Positions 58,598 to 64,000 of a stretch of 64,000 bases of DNA are shown in pieces. Position 1 is the first letter of the stretch, and each line of letters opens with the position of its first letter. A program made the translations under genes and the position numbers. This DNA comes from Brassica napus (Eukaryota > Streptophyta > Magnoliopsida > Brassicales > Brassicaceae), in assembly GCF_020379485.1 (NCBI RefSeq), contig NC_063450.1:25458137-25522136 (forward strand), given 5' to 3'. A model generated the notes under the pieces. It saw nothing but the letters and a program-made list of their open reading frames with translations. It was not told the DNA's origin and ran no database searches.

Positions 58598-59786
58598 CCA
58601 GTTAATCATCCATGTAAAAGTATGGTATAAATAACTGTAGAAAATAATCAATCAGTCAAAAGAGATTACAGCTAATAGAAGCTTTTTTTTGAGCTAATAG
58701 AAGCTGTGATCACTTCTTTTAAACGAGTCGGTGTCTAATACAAGAAAATCTCCAAAATTTGGTAAGGGAGTAAAGACGAGAAACCTAATCTAATCAACTA
58801 AGAGAATTGGTTGTGCGTCTCATTCTCAACCGAATGAACCACATTGATTACGTATTAAGTGGGTGATTCGGTGTATAGTTTGTGTGTGTGTGAGAGAACT
58901 AAAGTCGACTATCACGTCTTCGTCCATCTTCGATATATTAAAGACACGCACAACAAGACAAAAGACAACTTTTTGCAACTGGTTTAGGGCTGTCTCTGTC
59001 TGTGTGTAACCCGTGGAACTGGATATTGTTTTAGTCAAAATTCTCCGAAATGGAAAAACAAGGGATCCTCCATCCCCGTTTAGACGGTGCTAACGTCACT
59101 CGTGACGTATTTATAGACAGGGAAAGAAATTTGTTATATTTTTACCCCCCCCCCCCCCCCCCCCCCACGTGGTAGTGAATGGGCAGACGACTTTCACGTT
59201 CTTCTTCTGGAGTTTTGACCATCTTTTGTTGGCTTTTCACTTTACATTGCTTTTTTCTCTTAGTCTTAAATTAGATTTCTTAGATGCATGAGTTACTGGG
59301 AAAATTAAATACTGTTTTATAATTTCAAGTAAAATTTTCTACTAATTTTTCAAAATGTATTAACCAATTTAACAAAACAATAAATCAGGATAAAAATGAA
59401 AATACTTATTTTTAAAATTTGTATGTAAAAAAATTTAAACATATAATTTGAAACGAAAGAATAAATTATCTAACTGAAAAGGTAATAAAGTATAATTTTG
59501 GTTTTTATTTACAGAAATTATGAGATATGTCTTATTATGACAGAATAAGAAGTAAATTCTTAAATAAATTTCAAATTTACTATTTAACACCCCCAGTAAA
59601 AAGAAGTTACAACTTTGGAACCAGATTTCCACCGCTATGTCAAACCGATACTACCACCAACACAGGTCATACTTTGACCGGTTGAATTATTCTTCGGAAT
59701 AAAAAAATATTATTAAATTTAAATTATATTGGTCAACCTAGATTATAATATTACTTTATTTCATTTTGACTTTCAGATCTTCAACG
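58598..59786. other. Divergent intergenic region between cytochrome c and the ERF gene
   Basis: Includes a 22-base C run (59145-59166) beside a CACGTGG motif, and AT-rich DNA with TTGAC-type words (W-box core) nearer the ERF gene, for example TTTGACCGGTTGA at about 59673. No coding. In Arabidopsis, genes numbered between CYTC-1 and ERF019 would fall here. They are absent. Confidence 0.55.
59145..59166. repeat. Poly(C) tract, 22 bases
   Basis: Uninterrupted C run following TTTTTA and followed directly by ACGTGG. Homopolymer length is prone to sequencing and replication error. Confidence 0.9.
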
Positions 59787-59794
59787 TATAAATA
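59787..59794 (+). promoter_or_regulatory. TATA box of the ERF019-like gene
   Basis: TATAAATA lies 49 bp upstream of the ATG at 59836, implying a leader of only about 15-25 bases. Confidence 0.7.
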
Positions 59795-59835
59795 GCCACC
59801 GTATCTTCAGATTCAAACTCAAACACAAATACAAA

Positions 59836-60288
59836 ATGGACTGCAGAGACTCCAGCGAAAGTCAATCAAAGTACAGAGGAATCCGTCGCCGGAAATGGGG
59901 AAAATGGGTATCGGAGATTAGAGTTCCGGGAACTCGAGACCGTCTCTGGCTAGGCTCATTCTCCACCGCAGAAGGCGCAGCCGTAGCGCACGACGTAGCT
60001 TTCTACTGTTTACACCAACCAAACTCACTCGAATCTCTCAATTTTCCTCACCTCCTTCCTCCTTATATCGCTTCCAGTAATACTTCGCCGAGGTCTATCC
60101 AGCAAGCTGCTTCCAATGCCGGGATGGCAGTTGACGCGGGGATCGTTAACGGTAACGGCGTGACAGGGAACTCTGGGTGTGGACATACGACGGCGTATTG
60201 TGGGAATGGAGGTGAAGTAATGGAGCCGTTGAATATTTCGGTGTATGATTATCTGGACGGTGATCACGTTTGGTCTTCTTCTTTTTGA
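59836..60288 (+). CDS. ERF019: AP2/ERF transcription factor, DREB group II (ERF019-like), single exon
   Basis: 150 residues without introns. One AP2 domain spans about residues 13-65: [20 protein letters not shown] then [20 protein letters not shown]. The WVSEIR, LWLG and AHD features are typical and the Val/Leu positions fit DREB-type subgroups. The rest is a short acidic or Gly/Asn-rich tail ending [13 protein letters not shown], which may serve as activation region. Such proteins bind DRE/GCC-type promoter elements in the nucleus. ERF019 of Arabidopsis (AT1G22810) affects growth, senescence and defence. The start is the first ATG after the TATA box. No lesions seen. Confidence 0.92.
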   Translation: MDCRDSSESQSKYRGIRRRKWGKWVSEIRVPGTRDRLWLGSFSTAEGAAVAHDVAFYCLHQPNSLESLNFPHLLPPYIASSNTSPRSIQQAASNAGMAVDAGIVNGNGVTGNSGCGHTTAYCGNGGEVMEPLNISVYDYLDGDHVWSSSF

Positions 60289-60818
60289 TTTAAAAGATAA
60301 TACAGCTACTAAAACAGTGTTGGAGAATGGAGATGGAGCCACTTGTAAGCAAACCAAAATGGTTGTGGATATACGTGTGCATTTATATTTCAATGTCGAA
60401 CCAATTCAAGAAACTTTTTTTTTTTTTTTGTAACTAGAAACTTTTTTTTTGTAAATTTAAAAAAGCCTTGAAGAAAATTAAATCGTCACTAGGTTCATTG
60501 AACCAGACAAGAACCAGCAAACACAATATTCTAAAATCGGTCTCTAGGCGGCAAATCGGATTTAAAATGAAATGATTTTCCTGAATCAATATATTTAAAA
60601 TTTGGTCTAAGTGTTCAAAAATTCGATCTAAAAATGGACTAATCAATAATCTCTTATAAAATCGCCTAATTGCTGCCTATTGATTTAATGAACATTAAGC
60701 AAACATGTGTCTGGTCTGATATTCCAGTATTATTCGATACAAAAAGTACATTGTAGTAGTCACTGATTCTCGCAGTCTCTTTTGTAAAGTCTCTGTTTTT
60801 TTCTTTCTGAACGTCCCT
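60289..60818. other. Convergent 3' region, no gene
   Basis: 3' UTR of the ERF gene, T-rich tracts near 60416-60430, and AT-rich DNA to the end of the methyltransferase pseudogene. Nothing else recognised. Confidence 0.55.
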
Positions 60819-61915
60819 TCAAAAGTAAGCACCAAATTGCTTCTGGATATCTGTGAAGGATACGGTGGCTGAACCTCTCCGCTTAGCCTGCGGGTGAGAA
60901 GAGAGTGTTCCCTCCATCCCGTCATGTAAATCACCTACACACGAATACGTATCCAACGATATATACATTTAGGCCTCAGACGTCGTCCATTGCAGGGATT
61001 AGGCACTTGTGGTGTCTAGCATTGCGTTGTTTTAATCTACAATCCATAGACTGATCTCTATCAAACAGACCTGAAAAGTAGCAGGTATGGTGCCGTCCTC
61101 TGTGGTGAACATGGAGTCATATATAGCTGCCGTTGCAAGAGCAGTTTCACGATTCAAGATCTGTTTTGGTAATAATCAAGAAGATGAATTTTTGTTTAAG
61201 AAAATGTCACATTTACGAAAAGTCTGACAGAAGAAAGAAAGAAAGAAAAACATGCCTTGTTTCGGTGGAGAAGAGCGTTGGTTTCACCCATGGCACGAAG
61301 ATGGTCTATAAGATCCAGCGCTGAGTACAGAGAGATCAAAGAAGAGGAAAAAATTAGAAGAGAGAAAAAGCTTTGGCCAATGATGAAGAAGAAGAACAAA
61401 AAGTGGAATAGTTTTTTTTTTACCACTCTTGTATTTAACCACATAGTCGTCAACGTCAACACCGGGAAGACTAAAACCCGCCCTGGTCAATAGATTCCCT
61501 GCGTCCCTAACCTGAAAGCAATAACTAACCACGACCACCACGTAGTAAACGCTGAACTGCACCAAGAGATCCTCCCAAACACAATGCAGAGGGGAAACTC
61601 TTCTTACAGTCCTTATAAAAATAGCAAAAGCAAAGATCAGAATGTACCCTCTAAGCGGTCCTCTGCAACAGCGTCGACAAAGGTGTCGTTTTTATTGCGA
61701 GACAGCCACGCCGCTCGGCCACGCTGAGTTAAAAGTCATTAATGAGGAAACAAAAGAATCGAAATCAAACGAGAAGATGAGTTCGAACACTACACATGTA
61801 CGCGCTTGTAGCCACCGACCGTGGAGAAGGATAGAGAGGCGATGAATGTGTGAGATTGCTTCGTTGGTCTCTTAAGAAGACTAATTCGTCCGTACAGGGA
61901 AGTGATCCTCCGCAT
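60819..61915 (-). pseudogene. NDUFAF5-like mitochondrial methyltransferase (AT1G22800-like) pseudogene, central exons missing
   Basis: Recognisable exons: 61802-61915 ([20 protein letters not shown]..., presequence-like), about 61648-61723 ([20 protein letters not shown]), 61530-61611 ([20 protein letters not shown]), 61424-61511 ([20 protein letters not shown]), 61256-61320 ([20 protein letters not shown]), 61071-61160 ([18 protein letters not shown]) and 60819-60934 ([10 protein letters not shown]...). In related genes the SAM-binding core lies between the third and fourth of these. Here only 18 bp (a donor GTTAG joined to an acceptor TTGCTTTCAG) separates them, so the core has been deleted. 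A 2-nt insertion after WREHS shifts the end, which otherwise reads [10 protein letters not shown]. The family modifies an Arg of a complex I subunit. This copy cannot. Confidence 0.8.
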
Positions 61916-62435
61916 CTCTTTCTCTCTTTGCCCCTGGAAACGACCGCCAGGTGTCTGGTGGGGTTTGGTCTGGAGTCAGATTGAGCAGCAACCCGCTTTG
62001 ATTGAATCCTACGATTAAAACTCAAACCGGAGCCGTATCAATTGATATCCGGTTTACATTCACGTGAGAATTGTCCGGTATGCTCAAACCGTTGGAGGTT
62101 GTGTAATCGCATAGGCTCGAAACCATACTGGCCTGAAAATATTATGAATTTTTTACGCTGTAAGACACATTTCCACTTTCAATTTACACAATCAAACACA
62201 TGTTGGTAGAGGCACACTTTATCTCTGTTGATTGTCTCTTATACCCCCAATTTCGTTCCTTCTTAACATTCCTTCTTTCGTAACTAAATTTTTTTGAGTT
62301 GATTACACTAAGGGACACTTTTTGACTTTCCCTTAGACCTAGAGACACTTGTTACATGTGACATACTTTATTGTGGGTCAGCGACAGACTTTGGACAATT
62401 TTGTCCTTAGTGAAAAAGACAATTGTGGACACTAA
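61916..62435. other. Intergenic, upstream of the methyltransferase pseudogene
   Basis: No gene. From about 62300 it contains GAGACACTTGTTACATGTGAC-type sequence that looks like dispersed Brassicaceae repeat DNA, without identifiable ends. Confidence 0.45.
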
Positions 62436-62535
62436 AGTGATGCGTGGACGGGTGATGCGTGGACGGGTGATTTGTGGATGGAATATACGTGGATGGGTGA
62501 TGTGTGGATAAATGATGAGTAATGTGTGGACATGC
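62436..62535. repeat. Minisatellite of GTGATGCGTGGACGG-type units
   Basis: Five to seven tandem variants of a 15-17-bp unit (GTGATGCGTGGACGG, GTGATTTGTGGATGG, GTGATGTGTGGATAA). GTGGAC/GTGGATA words continue more loosely to about 62850. Confidence 0.85.
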
Positions 62536-64000
62536 GATGTTAATGTGTTTATAGTAAATAACGTGGACAAACTCTCTGTTTTGATTCTACAAAACTATAG
62601 GACAATACGTGGATATGGACTCATGTTACTAAAGTTATACCACAAAACGTGGACACAGACTGTTATCAAAACTCCCACCAAAAGTTAAAAAAAAAAAAAA
62701 TTTGTCCATACCTAAATGATCTATTTTGATACACAGGTTGTGGACTGAATCAAAGTCAATAAATATGTTTTTGATACAATTGCTTGATACTGCCAAAACA
62801 GTAATATGTGGATAGAAAACAAAAGTTGTGGACAAGGTTTTGTGTCCACATCCACAAATAAGTGTAATCAAATTTGTCGTCTTCCTCCAACAGAGAGAGA
62901 GCTTGAGATCGTCATCACCATGACTTCTGAATTAACTCAGGAAGACGACTCGAGTTGATGGAATCAATCGTTGAGTTAAGCTTCTCCTCTCCAACAAACA
63001 CAACACATCCTCTCCATCGACCTGACTCGTTCCTCACTCACCACAACCAGAGCCAAGTTCGAACCCAAAATCCATCTTGTTTCTCCTAAATTCATCCTCA
63101 CTATCTCTACAGGTTCACTCCCGAAACAATCTCGTCGTATCACAACACAAAGACTAAAAAATTCTAATACTGAGTCGACTCGAACAAGACTCATCTCGAG
63201 TCGCCGGAATCACCGTGAAACCAGAGTCTCCATCAAAAATATCGACAGATCCTATTTCAATTTCGTTCTAGATTTGTACCCTTGAGGGTCTGAGAAATTA
63301 AGATGCTTTTTTAATGGGGAGCTATGGTTCTTGTGGAGAAGAGAGATTCCACCATTGCAGTATAGATGAGATGTGTGAGGATCTGGGAAAATTAGAAAAG
63401 ATTCTCCACAAACTGACCTTGTAAGTCGGGATTTTTCCAATCTACGGGATCTCCGCTTTGTTATGCATGTCGAACTGGGAAACAATCTCGTCAAGAACCC
63501 TCGACTGTTATTTTTTCAATTTTTCAATCTCTTTCTTCTTCCTTAAATCTCCATTACAGAAAGCTTTCTTCTAGTCAGAAGCTCTTATGGGGTTTTGTCT
63601 CCTTCTTCGATCGTTAGGTGATATGCAAATAAAATGGAAAAAAATGTTTTCGAGAAAAGCGTGAGAATGATGAAGACAGAATGAAGAGGAGAGAAGAAGG
63701 TTTTGTTTAGGTCGATGCTATTGACAATGGATTGTTTCGTTTGATGTTAATTGGAATGTGTATTTGATTCAATTTAGATAACGATAGAGGGTTGCCAAAA
63801 AAAAAAAAAAAAAGAGATAACGATAGAGGAATAGGATGTTTACGTAGAGAAAATAATGTTTGAGTTGAAAGAAGGGTAAGATGGACAAAGAACACTCATA
63901 ATGTGTCTGTCAAGTGAAATGTGGCCTGAGATGAAATTGCAAAGTGATAAAGTGGTTCAGAAAGTAAAAAATTCAATTTTTTTTAACTAAAACAACAATC
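62536..64000. other. Unclassified repeat-like DNA to the right edge
   Basis: GTGGACA-rich sequence (to 62850), then moderately GC DNA with several TCGTC/GACTCGAGT words (62880-63480) and an AT-rich tail with a poly-A run (63799-63813). The longest frames (60-80 codons on the minus strand) show no family motif. It may be one non-autonomous transposon that runs past the window. No inverted ends could be paired. Confidence 0.35.

Overview
This is plant nuclear DNA, almost certainly from a Brassicaceae crop or close relative (Brassica/Raphanus type). The host genes have spliceosomal introns and are very close to Arabidopsis proteins. From memory of Arabidopsis chromosome 1, their order follows a run from about AT1G22920 down to AT1G22800: CSN5 C-terminal exons, an RRM RNA-binding gene, a secreted GH9 endoglucanase, a VTT-domain (SNARE-associated Golgi/TVP38-like) membrane protein, cytochrome c, a small AP2/ERF factor (ERF019-like), and a broken NDUFAF5-like methyltransferase. 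Several Arabidopsis genes of this run are missing or survive only as scraps. That is what gene loss after the Brassiceae whole-genome triplication would give.

Layout. 1-1844: 5' end of a minus-strand Ty1/Copia element (Copia-A) beside the last exons of CSN5 (2234-2485, +). 3808-5687: five-exon RRM gene (-). 5688-8996: AT-rich DNA with a Helitron 3' end. 8997-17127: complete CACTA (En/Spm) transposon with an apparently open four-exon transposase gene and a second gene with one nonsense codon. It sits in older repeat DNA (17128-19404) that holds a palindromic GAGCGACC array and a hAT-like element. 19648-21327: GH9 gene (-). 22516-22743: SINE with a 17-bp target duplication. 23914-29045: second CACTA, an internally deleted relative of the first. 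29188-37550: gene-poor, with Helitron-like DNA, a MITE, a MULE with 9-bp target duplication, a SINE-like repeat, a LINE-like insertion and a degenerate tandem array.

37551-41346: compact Copia-B (-) with most of its integrase deleted. 42231-42764: chimeric pseudogene joining part of exon 4 of the VTT gene to exons resembling the snRNA-activating SRD2/SNAPc family. 43175-50485: Helitron-like DNA, an orphan exon, an orphan promoter, and an RPA1-like pseudogene inside a probable Helitron and itself split by a GC-rich MITE. 50651-57346: VTT gene (+), whose intron 5 holds the full-length Copia-C. 57734-58451: cytochrome c (-) with site II/telo-box promoter elements. 59836-60288: ERF019-like (+). 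60819-61915: methyltransferase pseudogene (-) lacking its central exons. 62200-64000: repeats and unclassified DNA.

Most of the window is mobile DNA. The intact host genes are unrelated housekeeping, cell-wall and regulatory genes. They share no pathway and are neighbours only through ancestral order. I found no CRISPR array, rRNA or convincing free-standing tRNA gene. I see no wholly new system. The most unusual objects are the chimeric captured pseudogene, the RPA-carrying Helitron with its GC-rich MITE, and the pair of related CACTA elements in different states of decay. Exon boundaries were placed by eye from splice consensus, reading frame and remembered family sequences.
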